From: a virus
IMG/VR virus record: IMGVR_UViG_3300028840_004475
Span: 1,665 to 65,664 of that record
DNA length: 64,000 nt
Strand: one strand, 5' to 3'
The notes under the pieces were generated by a model, which was not told where the DNA came from, made no database searches, and saw only the letters and a list, made by a program, of their open reading frames with translations. The position numbers and the translations under genes were made by a program. Of this stretch, positions 46,062 through 54,900 are shown piece by piece (positions within the stretch are counted from its first letter, which is position 1; the number at the start of each line of letters is the position of its first letter).

Positions 46062-47514
46062 TCTCGTACTCCTGTTTCAAGATGAAGGCTTTCTCACCCT
46101 CATATACACTTCTTCTGTGTCTGCTGTGCCTCCTCAGCCATTTGTGTGTCGTGTCGAAGAAGTCCATGTACTTCACCCGCTGCTCAACATGCGGGTCAAC
46201 GTCTGACTGACCGTCAGGCGGTATCTTCCTGAGCACCCTCCCGAGTCTCTGCGTGGTTGCGATGTCGCTGTCGCCCCCGGCGAAGTTGATCGCCGCGCAC
46301 ACGCGAGGCAAGTCTACACCCTCGTTGTAGATGGAGGTACCGATCAAAATCGGGAAGTTGCCGACGCGGAAGTCCTCGAGCGCCTTCTCACGAGCACTCG
46401 TTGGCTCGGAGCCGGTCATGTACCGCATGTCCTTGTTGTCGACTCCGTAGTCACGCGACAGCATCTGTCGTATCAGGCGCCCGTGCTTCACCAGCCGCAC
46501 CATCGCCAGCACTTGCTCGCCCTTCTCGTACTGGGTGGCGATGAAGCTGCAGCCCTTGGTGTTGCGCAGGGAGTTCTCAGTCACCAGCACGCGCTCGACA
46601 GTGCCCCAGTGGTCGGACTTGACCCGGTCCAGGGAGTCCATCTGCGGCATGTAGATGAGGGGCCTCGACAGCCAGCCCTGCTCGATCATGTACGTGGTAG
46701 TGAAGTGGCTGATCACGTCGCCGGTGTGCGCGAGGAGGTGCAGGTCAGCGTTGTCGGTGCGGAAGCAGGTGCCGCTGAAGCCGTGTCTGGCCTGAGTCTG
46801 GGCGCACGCCTTGGCAATCTTCACCCACGTGGTGGCTGCCAAATGGTGCACTTCATCGCACATTAGGTACCTAATATTGCCTAAAAACCTTTCAGCTCTT
46901 TCTGCCAGCAGCTCGTCCTTGCGGATGAGGCTGCTGACGATGCCCACGGTCCACTTCGCCGGCTTCCAGTGGCCGTCACCGATGATGCCCACCTCCTCAC
47001 CCGTCATCCCCGAGATGCCGCGCTGCAGCTGGTACATCAGCTCCTTGCGGTGGGTCAGGACCAGGGTCGGCAGGTCGTAGCAGAGGATGAGGGCAGAGAT
47101 GAGCGTGGTCTTACCGCTCCCCGTCGGCCACCAGAAGAGGCCGTAGGGGTTGGCGACGCCGGCAATGACGCCATCCACCTGATAGTAGCGGAGCTGGATC
47201 GGGAGGGCCTTCAAGCGCTCGAGAACCTGCACGTCAGAGATGACCGCGGTCTCTCTCCTGTCCTTGACGTTGGCCTTGCAGCCGTACTCCTCGAACACTT
47301 CGAGGATGCGTGTCAAGAGGCCGCTGGGGAAGCTCTGGCGCCCCTTCGTGAACAGGCAGACCCTGTCGATGCCCGGGTGGAGCCCCATGTGCCAGGCGCC
47401 CTTCACCGGGTACGAGGTGACCTTGTCCACGGCCTTGTGGACGACCCTGGGCAGCTTCTCAACTACCCGGCTGCGCGCGGCACCGACCTCGATCGTGTAC
47501 GTGCTCAAACCCAC
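46048..47514 (-). CDS. Superfamily 2 DNA helicase, UvsW-like
   Basis: A 488-residue helicase. WWPTGSGKTT (Walker A, about 131), LVLTHRKELMYQ (motif Ia), CDEVHH (DEAH-type box, about 217), FSGTCFR (motif III), GTSIYNEGVDLP (motif V) and TQRLGRVLRK (motif VI) are all present. The ~90-residue N-terminal domain fits UvsW-type enzymes that unwind branched recombination intermediates and R-loops. GTG 47514 is chosen with GGGGCGAGG upstream. One TTAGGTACCTAA palindrome lies within the gene at 46863. Confidence 0.92.
   Translation of the reverse strand: MGLSTYTIEVGAARSRVVEKLPRVVHKAVDKVTSYPVKGAWHMGLHPGIDRVCLFTKGRQSFPSGLLTRILEVFEEYGCKANVKDRRETAVISDVQVLERLKALPIQLRYYQVDGVIAGVANPYGLFWWPTGSGKTTLISALILCYDLPTLVLTHRKELMYQLQRGISGMTGEEVGIIGDGHWKPAKWTVGIVSSLIRKDELLAERAERFLGNIRYLMCDEVHHLAATTWVKIAKACAQTQARHGFSGTCFRTDNADLHLLAHTGDVISHFTTTYMIEQGWLSRPLIYMPQMDSLDRVKSDHWGTVERVLVTENSLRNTKGCSFIATQYEKGEQVLAMVRLVKHGRLIRQMLSRDYGVDNKDMRYMTGSEPTSAREKALEDFRVGNFPILIGTSIYNEGVDLPRVCAAINFAGGDSDIATTQRLGRVLRKIPPDGQSDVDPHVEQRVKYMDFFDTTHKWLRRHSRHRRSVYEGEKAFILKQEYESDDA
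46863..46874. promoter_or_regulatory. TTAGGTACCTAA palindrome inside the UvsW-like gene
   Basis: A perfect 12-bp dyad with the same core as two copies in the intergenic region at 48069 and 48165. Being coding, it may be chance or an auxiliary operator. Confidence 0.35.
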
Positions 47515-47562
47515 CTCGCCCCACTATATACCTCGGCAACCAGTACCTTTCGCTGACCTTTT

Positions 47563-47784
47563 TCAGTTACAGTACTCCATTGTCGGTAACGCGGGCGCGT
47601 ATTGTCTTGGCGCTGGAGCGAAGAATTTGGAGAAGGCTTCAGGAACTCGAGAGGCGCATGGCCTTTTGGGAGGACGCACCACTCCATTGAGGCCCGTCGG
47701 GCGATACTCGAGACCATCTTGGTCGAAATAGGTGATGGCCGTCGTGCCTACACCGGCCTCACCTCCCGCCCCCTCGGCGCTCAC
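47563..47784 (-). CDS. Possible small protein, 73 aa
   Basis: The open frame has a plausible C-terminal two thirds (AITYFDQDGLEYRPTG, RPCASRVPEAFSKFF) and ends 48 nt before the UvsW-like gene in the same orientation. The GTG start at 47784 lacks a ribosome site. Frames on the opposite strand here look equally open. Weakly supported. Confidence 0.3.
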   Translation of the reverse strand: MSAEGAGGEAGVGTTAITYFDQDGLEYRPTGLNGVVRPPKRPCASRVPEAFSKFFAPAPRQYAPALPTMEYCN

Positions 47785-47901
47785 AAGGTTCGCTGCCTGC
47801 GGGGTCGGTCAGGCGTCGCTGTCGCGCCGCCGATTTCTTTCTCGATGTAGTGCTGGTCGAAGTCTGGTGGTGGTTCTGTGTGGGCCCAACGGGAACCGTC
47901 A

Positions 47902-47916
47902 CCCCCCGTGGGGGGG
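47902..47916. repeat. GC dyad CCCCCC-GT-GGGGGGG
   Basis: A C6/G7 inverted repeat with a 2-nt centre, followed by TATAC, a second G7 tract and TTTT. As RNA on the plus strand it could form a strong hairpin or G-rich structure. It may terminate or attenuate rightward transcription. Confidence 0.45.
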
Positions 47917-48068
47917 TATACGGGGGGGTTTTGGAAAATCTGTCAACGGTAAAATGATCTTTCTTCGTGGCTCAGTGATGGCGACCATTTACGCGTTTGC
48001 CTAATTACGCCAACGGATTGTTTACGTAGTAAGCAAGAGAAATCGAATTATGGCCAAAAAATCGCGTG

Positions 48069-48078
48069 TAGGTACCTA
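48069..48078. promoter_or_regulatory. TAGGTACCTA palindrome 1
   Basis: A perfect 10-bp dyad in the divergent control region, overlapped by CTATAGGCACC. Candidate operator. Confidence 0.45.
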
Positions 48079-48164
48079 TAGGCACCGACGACGCTTGCCT
48101 ATTTTTGCACATTAAAAACTAGATTTCATGCAGATACTGAAAACTAGGTAGATATGTTCAATTA

Positions 48165-48174
48165 TAGGTACCTA
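48165..48174. promoter_or_regulatory. TAGGTACCTA palindrome 2
   Basis: Second perfect copy, 96 bp from the first (about nine helical turns), flanked by ATTA and ATCTATGCAC. Candidate operator. Confidence 0.45.
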
Positions 48175-48324
48175 ATCTATGCACAAACCATGTCAATTTT
48201 TCAGTCAGATAAATCTATATGCATAGAATTGCCAACCGATCACCAGCGATCACTTGTAGTCACTTTTTAGCGAAGATATGGTAGCTCGAGAGTATCCTAA
48301 TGCAGGCTGGAGAGGAGAGTTGAA

Positions 48325-48546
48325 ATGGGTACAAAAGCTATCGAAGCAACCGATGTTTCCATAGATGAAGCAATCAACACCGTTGATCGCTGTTTGCTTT
48401 GCAATTACACGATCGGCGCCATTGGAAAACACACCGAATCTGATCCGCCCAACACCGAGTACTGGTACGGCATCTGCGGCGACTGTCAACACTTGGAAGA
48501 CAAGGACGACCAAGTGGCAACTGCCATCTCCGACATGTTTGAGTAG
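48325..48546 (+). CDS. Small zinc-ribbon-like protein, 73 aa
   Basis: C-x-x-C (RCLLCN) and a second C-x-x-C (GICGDC) about 25 residues later form a probable zinc ribbon. The rest is acidic. Start ATG 48325 after GGAGAGGAG. It is the first rightward gene after the control region. Function unknown. Confidence 0.75.
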   Translation: MGTKAIEATDVSIDEAINTVDRCLLCNYTIGAIGKHTESDPPNTEYWYGICGDCQHLEDKDDQVATAISDMFE

Positions 48547-48565
48547 CCATTTTCTAGCAAGAGTA

Positions 48566-48649
48566 GTGAGGCTGGCGGGTATTATAGAAGCAAGGTCTGA
48601 GCTGATCAGGCAAGTGCAAGCCATGCTAGATACGGTAGGTGAACAGTGA
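48566..48649 (+). CDS. Possible 27-aa peptide
   Basis: A short frame (GTG 48566) encoding a single amphipathic helix (RLAGIIEARSELIRQVQAML). Its TGA overlaps the GTG of the next gene, which would give coupling. The ribosome site is weak. Uncertain. Confidence 0.35.
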   Translation: MRLAGIIEARSELIRQVQAMLDTVGEQ

Positions 48650-49134
48650 CAGCATTCATCGTCGCAGGTCTCTTCTTCCTCTGTTCTATCCTTGGCATCG
48701 GCATCCTGATGTACAGGGCGTACCTAAATGGTCGTCCTGCGATGCAACTGTCCTACGGGACTGCCATCTATTTGCATGATGGCATTAGCCCTTACGCAGG
48801 CGAGATTGAAAGTCAGATCGAAGACCTACTCAGAGGTCTTCACAATGCGCAGTTGCTGGACATCAACAAAGCCAAAGAACATGTCGCCGAGATGTCGATC
48901 CACCTGTACCCACCGAAGGGTGCGAATGGTGGTGTCACCGACCCGTCAACTGGCAGACTGCTCGAGGGCATCACTGAGAACCAGTGGCAGATCCACGTCA
49001 CATGGAAGGCTCCCCCTAACAGGACAGCACTACGCTACGAAATGATCAACGCATTGACCTGGAAGTTCGAGGGTGCTGACTTCGCGCATGACGAGGGAAG
49101 CGAAGCGCGTCAACCGTGGGACAGGTTCCAGTAG
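48646..49134 (+). CDS. Membrane-anchored hypothetical protein, 162 aa
   Basis: Residues ~3 to 24 (AFIVAGLFFLCSILGIGILMY) form one hydrophobic segment that should anchor the protein in the inner membrane. The remainder is soluble, with two helices and a beta part, probably periplasmic or cytoplasmic. Size and topology would allow a lysis or superinfection role, but no family signature is seen. The GTG at 48646 overlaps the preceding TGA. It converges with the lipoprotein gene without a gap. Confidence 0.7.
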   Translation: MTAFIVAGLFFLCSILGIGILMYRAYLNGRPAMQLSYGTAIYLHDGISPYAGEIESQIEDLLRGLHNAQLLDINKAKEHVAEMSIHLYPPKGANGGVTDPSTGRLLEGITENQWQIHVTWKAPPNRTALRYEMINALTWKFEGADFAHDEGSEARQPWDRFQ

Positions 49135-49344
49135 CTACTTGGTCTTTTCCTCGACCTTTTCTTCCTTCTTCACCTCGACCGTCACCTTGACCTTTGTTGT
49201 TGCGTCCTCGACTGCACCAGCATCTTCCGGTAGTGCGGGTTCGGCAGCCTCGGACGGCTTCTCTGGTGGCTTTGCCTTCTTCGTGCAGCAGGCCATGGAT
49301 AATGCGACCATCAGGACGCACATGTACATCGTGAACTTCTTCAT
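49135..49344 (-). CDS. Small lipoprotein, 69 aa
   Basis: A Lys-containing start, a hydrophobic stretch and the lipobox LSMAC (then a second Cys) near residues 15 to 20 predict cleavage by signal peptidase II and lipid attachment. The mature part is a Pro/Glu/Ala linker ending in alternating Lys, Glu and Val (KVKVTVEVKKEEKVEEK). An outer-membrane spanin subunit is one possibility, since those are short lipoproteins. An envelope-modifying role is another. ATG 49344 has GGAGGG upstream. It is last in the leftward tail operon. Confidence 0.78.
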   Translation of the reverse strand: MKKFTMYMCVLMVALSMACCTKKAKPPEKPSEAAEPALPEDAGAVEDATTKVKVTVEVKKEEKVEEKTK

Positions 49345-49363
49345 CTTACCCTCCTGTTGTGGA

Positions 49364-51958
49364 TCAAATCAGCTCAAGAAAGACTGATTGCAATTTCTGC
49401 CTGTCGGCTGCTATCGACAGAGTCAGATACGTGGTCTCTGTGCCGTCTGACAACGTTACATCTACCACATCGCCAGGTGCGAGCCCGTACGTATCTTCGT
49501 CAAGTCTCAAGCCAGTCTTGAAGGTGGTTCTAGCGAGAGCCAGCATAGCCACGTAATGGTCGGCTATCTTGTTCGCTGTGAACGAGTCAACTACATCAGG
49601 AAGAAGAATCTCTTCGTACGACCTGACAGTGTTGTAGACGGCGTAGCTGTCTCTGCACGGCTGGTCGTTGCTCTTGTTGCGCCTGATGACGCCATCATAT
49701 TTGTCTGTGATGCCGTTGTAGGCGTACTTGAAAGTAAAGTCGTTGTACACCTCAGACAGTGGCGGTCTACTCCAGGACTGTTTGCCAGTGAAGTGCTTCT
49801 TTTCTTCCAGCTTGAATGATGGAGTCTTGTTGTCCAGGTCGAATACTTTCATGTGGATTTTGCCGTCTTTCCACAACCAAGTGCTCTTCGACTGTTTGGC
49901 GATCCTCTCTATGATTTCTTCGCCATTGACGACGTCTGTTATCGCGACACCAAGCTTCCAATCCTGCAGTCTAGACTTCGCATCAGCGAACGACTGGTCA
50001 TCTATCTTGGTAGTGTCGCCATCGATGTTCGTGTAGTTAAGCAAGAAGTGCTTGATGATGTCTATCGGGTGCTCTATCAGCCCTTCTGGCGTCCCTGTTA
50101 TTGAACCATCGATGTCGTAGTGTCCTCTGAACGACACATACACCTTGCTGCTGCCGAGTCCATACCTGATCGGGAACTGTGGCTTTCCATTGATTATCGG
50201 CATGTCGCCGTCGTTGGTTGTGAACCACCCATCATATTCGTCACCGCGTAGCTTCACCGCAGTAACGACTTCGCCGTCGTTGGTAGTGATCTCGACAAGC
50301 TTGTGCAGAGGCGTAGTGTTCTTGGTTGGGTCAGCAGGGTCACGTAGGTCGTATCCTGATTCATGCCAACGGTCTATCTCTGAGATGCTTTTTGGCAGCG
50401 GGTTTGGGACATAGTCTATGATGCCAGGTTTCACCAGCATGCTGTTGGCGTTCTCATCAAGTCCGTAATATACGAGTATCTCGCTGGGAGACTTGTCGTA
50501 TATCTTGTGGCCTGCGATGACGTAAACGTCGTCACCGGCTGACAGTGAGTTCTGCCGAGTACTCTTCGATGAGATAGCCCACACCGCCCACATTTTATCG
50601 ACAGCGCCGTACACGATTGGGAGCGGCCTGCCAATACTGTCTGCATTCTCAGGAGCCGGACGCCTTGTCACCATGAGAGTAGCGGAGCTACGCGGTTCGA
50701 TGGACACGTTGTCGATGGCACAACTTATGTCGCCAACTGAATCGTAGAAACCAACCTCTGGACCGGTTCCACCTTCCAGCTCCAGCTCGTACCAGCCAGC
50801 AGCATTGATGTCGGTTCCTGAGTTGGTACCTGCACCGAGCGATACCCTCAAGAACGAGGTTCCTGACGTGCTTGAAAACGACACGACCTCGAACTTCAGC
50901 TTGTACTTTACTCCAACGACCATGTTGAACGCTGGATTGGTGGAGACATTCTGTCTCAAGAAGCTAGTACCAGTACCGCTAGTAAAAGCTCTCTTGTTGA
51001 CGCTGTCCCAGCTCCATGTCGAGTAGAACCATGGAGATGTTGCTATTGGTATCTCGAACCCACCATCTTGCAAGTCTACCGTCGCACTGTTGATGACATT
51101 CTTCATCGTGTTGTTGATGACATCTCTCATCTCATACGGCGCACTAACAGGGGCAGTGTTGAGTCTGAGGTTGTCATCTATCATCGTGTAGAGGAAGTAT
51201 CTGTCCAGCACGGTTGGAAGACGAACCCAGTCGTCTTCAGAATCGACTGCTATAGCAAACTCGCCAATGGCGAAGTTGTCACTTTCAGGGTCTGCAAGCT
51301 CTCCTTCTGCGTCAACTACATCGACTCTTGCACCGACCCAATAGTCGTCAGTGTGGCCAGCCAGTGCTGGGTGGTTCACATATTTAGCATACTGGCTATC
51401 GAGAGTAGCCACGTGATTCCATGCTACGAGGCGCATCGACATAGAACTAGACGGCGTGATCTCTGGGTTACCAAGCATCACCCTCGTCTGGAATGTGCGC
51501 TCGTTGAAAATGATTGTTGGCACGTTGCGGAACGTGTTCTCATCTTCAGTAAGAATTCTGAACGAGATCTTTGACCAATCCCACTTCAAACCGTCGATGC
51601 GGCCCGTGATAGAAGCAAGCACCTCGTCATACATGTTGCCCCTGACAAGGTATAGAGAAGCTATACCAGACTCAAGAGCGACTGGAGAGTTGCCTAGATG
51701 CAGATCGTCTTCATTGAACAGTTCGATATTTACGTTACCGACACTGGGCCTGTTGCCCTTCACACTGATTGAATTGCTGATGCTGTTCCTGTTTACTATC
51801 GCACCCTTGTACAGCACGACGTCGTCTTCTACGATCACTCTGCCGTCAGTTGATGTAGAGAACTTGTGTGCCAGACCTGCTCTATCAGAATACCTGTAGC
51901 TTCTGTCGGTGAGGTCGATGTTCAGCAGTACTCTGACGTCTCCATAATCCTTTGTCAT
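49364..51958 (-). CDS. Tail-tip-like structural protein, 864 aa
   Basis: The C-terminal ~250 residues (TKIDDQSFADAKSRLQDWKL ... KSTWLWKDGKIHMKVF ... TFKTGLRLDEDTYGLAPGDV) resemble the tip-attachment or gpJ-like region of siphophage tail proteins, in which secondary domains precede a beta-rich end. A carbohydrate-binding-like jelly roll (about 290 to 420, GGFEIPIATSPWFYSTWSWDS) is inserted in the middle. It probably closes the tail tube and carries the fibres encoded upstream. ATG 51958 overlaps the stop of the next gene by 4 nt. Confidence 0.7.
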   Translation of the reverse strand: MTKDYGDVRVLLNIDLTDRSYRYSDRAGLAHKFSTSTDGRVIVEDDVVLYKGAIVNRNSISNSISVKGNRPSVGNVNIELFNEDDLHLGNSPVALESGIASLYLVRGNMYDEVLASITGRIDGLKWDWSKISFRILTEDENTFRNVPTIIFNERTFQTRVMLGNPEITPSSSMSMRLVAWNHVATLDSQYAKYVNHPALAGHTDDYWVGARVDVVDAEGELADPESDNFAIGEFAIAVDSEDDWVRLPTVLDRYFLYTMIDDNLRLNTAPVSAPYEMRDVINNTMKNVINSATVDLQDGGFEIPIATSPWFYSTWSWDSVNKRAFTSGTGTSFLRQNVSTNPAFNMVVGVKYKLKFEVVSFSSTSGTSFLRVSLGAGTNSGTDINAAGWYELELEGGTGPEVGFYDSVGDISCAIDNVSIEPRSSATLMVTRRPAPENADSIGRPLPIVYGAVDKMWAVWAISSKSTRQNSLSAGDDVYVIAGHKIYDKSPSEILVYYGLDENANSMLVKPGIIDYVPNPLPKSISEIDRWHESGYDLRDPADPTKNTTPLHKLVEITTNDGEVVTAVKLRGDEYDGWFTTNDGDMPIINGKPQFPIRYGLGSSKVYVSFRGHYDIDGSITGTPEGLIEHPIDIIKHFLLNYTNIDGDTTKIDDQSFADAKSRLQDWKLGVAITDVVNGEEIIERIAKQSKSTWLWKDGKIHMKVFDLDNKTPSFKLEEKKHFTGKQSWSRPPLSEVYNDFTFKYAYNGITDKYDGVIRRNKSNDQPCRDSYAVYNTVRSYEEILLPDVVDSFTANKIADHYVAMLALARTTFKTGLRLDEDTYGLAPGDVVDVTLSDGTETTYLTLSIAADRQKLQSVFLELI

Positions 51959-54900
51959 GTCGGATCTTCCTCGAACGTCAGGGAGATGCTAGTCAAGTAG
52001 CCACCATTCTTTGGCACTCCGATTGACGGCTGTTCACGGCACGCGACGACATCGAACGTGTACGTATACCCCGAACCATTGAACTCTTCAATATTCGGAA
52101 CGTAGTATACTGTCTTGCCTCTAGCATGCTTCCACATGTTGTAGATTTGGTCTTTGAAGCCAGCAACGTTCATGTCGATTGCGTTGAAATTCAACGTGCG
52201 CTTCAGAGTCGTGGGCCCTCTCTTCTTGGTCTTTATTGCGCCGCCGTCCAGCCTCACTATAGAGCTGTTCCTTGTTCTCTCTTTTTCCTCTGGATACTCT
52301 GGATTCCATTGGAACTCGTCGAACATTCCTATTCCAAGACTGCCAAGTTGGAAGTAGCCTTCTGGAGTAGGATACGTGAACGAGCCTTTGTCAAAGGTCA
52401 GACGGAAGTAACGATGTCTGCGCTTCGTGCTGAATCTGATCGCGATTCTGTCAGACAGTACGTCTATGAAGTCAGATGACGTTTGCGGTATCGTCACAGC
52501 GTCCGCGCTTCTCTCGTACACGATGTATCTTCTGTCGTTCGATACAACGCGATAGCTGCCAACAGAATTGGTCTCACTGATGAAGGCACGACCCTTCAGG
52601 CCGTCCTGAACAAAATCTGGCACCAACCCAGTGAAATGGATGATGTGTGTTTTGTCAGATGCAGTCAGCTTCTCGTACTCGAGGTGGTCATGCTCTGTCA
52701 TGTCCAGCGTCAGAGGACTACTTGATGGCCAGCTGTCGCTAGTGTTCGCATCGAAGATGATGTTCTTGCAGTTTGCGCCATACAGTATGACTGTGTCGTA
52801 TTCGAGGTCGTGACCAGCATCTATGACGATGCTTTTATCAGCTGAATCGTCAACAGATTTCCAGAGAGAAGATGGACTCTCCAGTATGTTTTCTTTTGGG
52901 TACGACCTCGTGCTTTCGTCGGTGAGCTTCCACTCGTTGCCCTTGAAGCTGATACCGTTGCCGAAGGAGTATGTGACACCCTTAGGCGTGCGTACTGGCT
53001 CACCGTTTTGCAGACTTTCTCCGATCACTCTGTGCAAGTACGGGTCGACCAAGCATGAGTCGCCATAGGCGAACATCTTGAATTCTTGTTGGCTAGGTGT
53101 GCCCCCAGTGCCATCGAAGCAGCCAAGCTTGACCTGTCCCAGTGTGTTGCCAGGTGTCGCGTACTCTTGAAGGTTGTGCGATTGAGATATTGCATACCAG
53201 TCTGTCGTACCTTCTGGTCTACCGAATATCGAAAGTTCAGGACGGTTACTGAGGTTCGGTGCAAGGTCTACTGGATAGACAAATATGGCGAATTCCCACC
53301 ATAGCTGCAGGTTGATGCTTGAGATTCTGTCTGCGAACAACCAGCCAGTGCCCTGTACGTAGTATTCGACTTCAATCTTGGCGTCGTTAGCACCGATACT
53401 TGTTTCCTCAACAAATCGTATACGGAACCTTACTTCGTTGCTCGTTACAGAGCCGCCAGCGATTATGTATGGCATCGTGCATTCGAATACTGTTCTTGCA
53501 GTGCCAGCCAGATTACTTAGGTAGCTTCTCGTCGACAAGAATGCAGTCATACCTCTGGTTTTGTAATCGAAGAATCTTACAGGTATAGACCTAGATGCAT
53601 TCGTATTTACTGTACCAGCAGTGAAGTCGTACTCCTGCATGAAGTAACCGACGTTGTCTTCAGTTACCCGAAGCGTGTAGTCGCTGACAATTGTGTACGT
53701 GAAACCGCCATCTACTTCAAAGCCAGATGTTTGTGGCCTAGCATCAAAATTGAACGCATGCCAACAAGCATTGAAATTTGCGAACAGTGTTCTGTTAGAA
53801 TAGTTGTTGCTTTCACTACCTACCAGAGCTATTGACTTGTCCCTCTGTATGAGACCGAACAATTCTCCTTCATAATTGTGGCGCCTTACAAAGAAGGTCG
53901 GGTCGTCTTTGTGCCACACAAGAGAGTCCAACATCGTTCTGAATCGGTCTGACACTCCATAATGTGTAACGAATATCCCATACTCAAGAAGTGATAGCTC
54001 GTTGCCAACATCCTGTTGGTACTCTTCGTAATCTGCGAGATAAACCTTGCGTATCTCCTTTGCCAGAAACTGTCCTTCTACACGTTCGATGTCTCTCACG
54101 AATCTGTATTTTTGCAACACCATTCCGTGAGAGAAGAAATTGTTTCCAAGACTCAACGCAGATACGTCTGCAGAAATCCATGCTTGGTTGAATTGATCAA
54201 CGGTCAAGTCGATGTTCGAACCGATTCTAACCGCATCCTCGTATGGTATCTGTCTAGGCGGATCGTAACCAGGAAGCGTCGAGCCAACAAGCTGTACAGT
54301 ATTGCGTCCCGTCATGAGACCAAGGTTGTCGAAGGACGCTGTTTGCTGGCCGTTGGAAAAAAGAAACACTTTCCCTAAACGTAGATTGTTGTCGTTTGTT
54401 GTTATGATCAAATCTTCATTGAAATATACTTTTATCTCATCTTCTCCACTGAACAGAACAATGCACGTACCCCACGTGTTCTTGACAAACTGAACCGTGG
54501 CAGTGGAACCGATCAGAGTTTCAACTCCTGCCAGTACGCGCTTGACAGAAACGTCAACTGTGCCGCCACTTGCTTGTGCATTGTTCGTACAGTCGAAATC
54601 AATAGCATAGAAATTGTCGCTGTCTTGTCTGCAGAACCCGATACCAAAATCGTCAACGTCTGTCGTATTAAGCTCGACCCGTACGCCGACAGTACGATTC
54701 ATAGTAGGGTCGTCTTGCAACCAAATGATCTGCGTACCACCTTTAGCTTGCCCACTGAAATAACCAGGACCATTTATGTTGCTTGGTTCTTCTAAAACGC
54801 CACCAGACACATTCCAATCTGATGGTGGGTTTGTTGCGCCAGCATAATCAAATATCTCGTACTTTTCAGCGAGAGAAGACTTTGTGAATTGGTCGATCAA

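Larger units (their letters stand above)
47785..48324. promoter_or_regulatory. Divergent non-coding control region
   Basis: About 540 nt between leftward and rightward genes, with no convincing ORF. It contains a CCCCCC-GT-GGGGGG dyad and G7 tracts (47902 to 47928), an AT-rich block, two TAGGTACCTA palindromes (48069, 48165) and CTATAGGCACCG and TTGCCTATTTTTGCAC words (48076 to 48112). It likely holds the promoters of the replication cluster and of the gene at 48325, under a palindrome-binding regulator. Confidence 0.6.

Noticed and set aside
47505-47717. 70-codon minus-strand frame before the UvsW-like gene
   Set aside because: It overlaps the ribosome site and start of the helicase and has no start signal of its own; treated as spacer.
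47602-47850. 82-codon plus-strand frame in the divergent region
   Set aside because: No ribosome site, mirrors an equally open minus-strand frame, Arg/Gly-rich shadow composition.
49135-49344. Firm call of a spanin or holin pair for the lipoprotein and the membrane protein at 48646
   Set aside because: They are convergent, not nested or adjacent in one operon, no endolysin is present in the window, and no family signature is seen.
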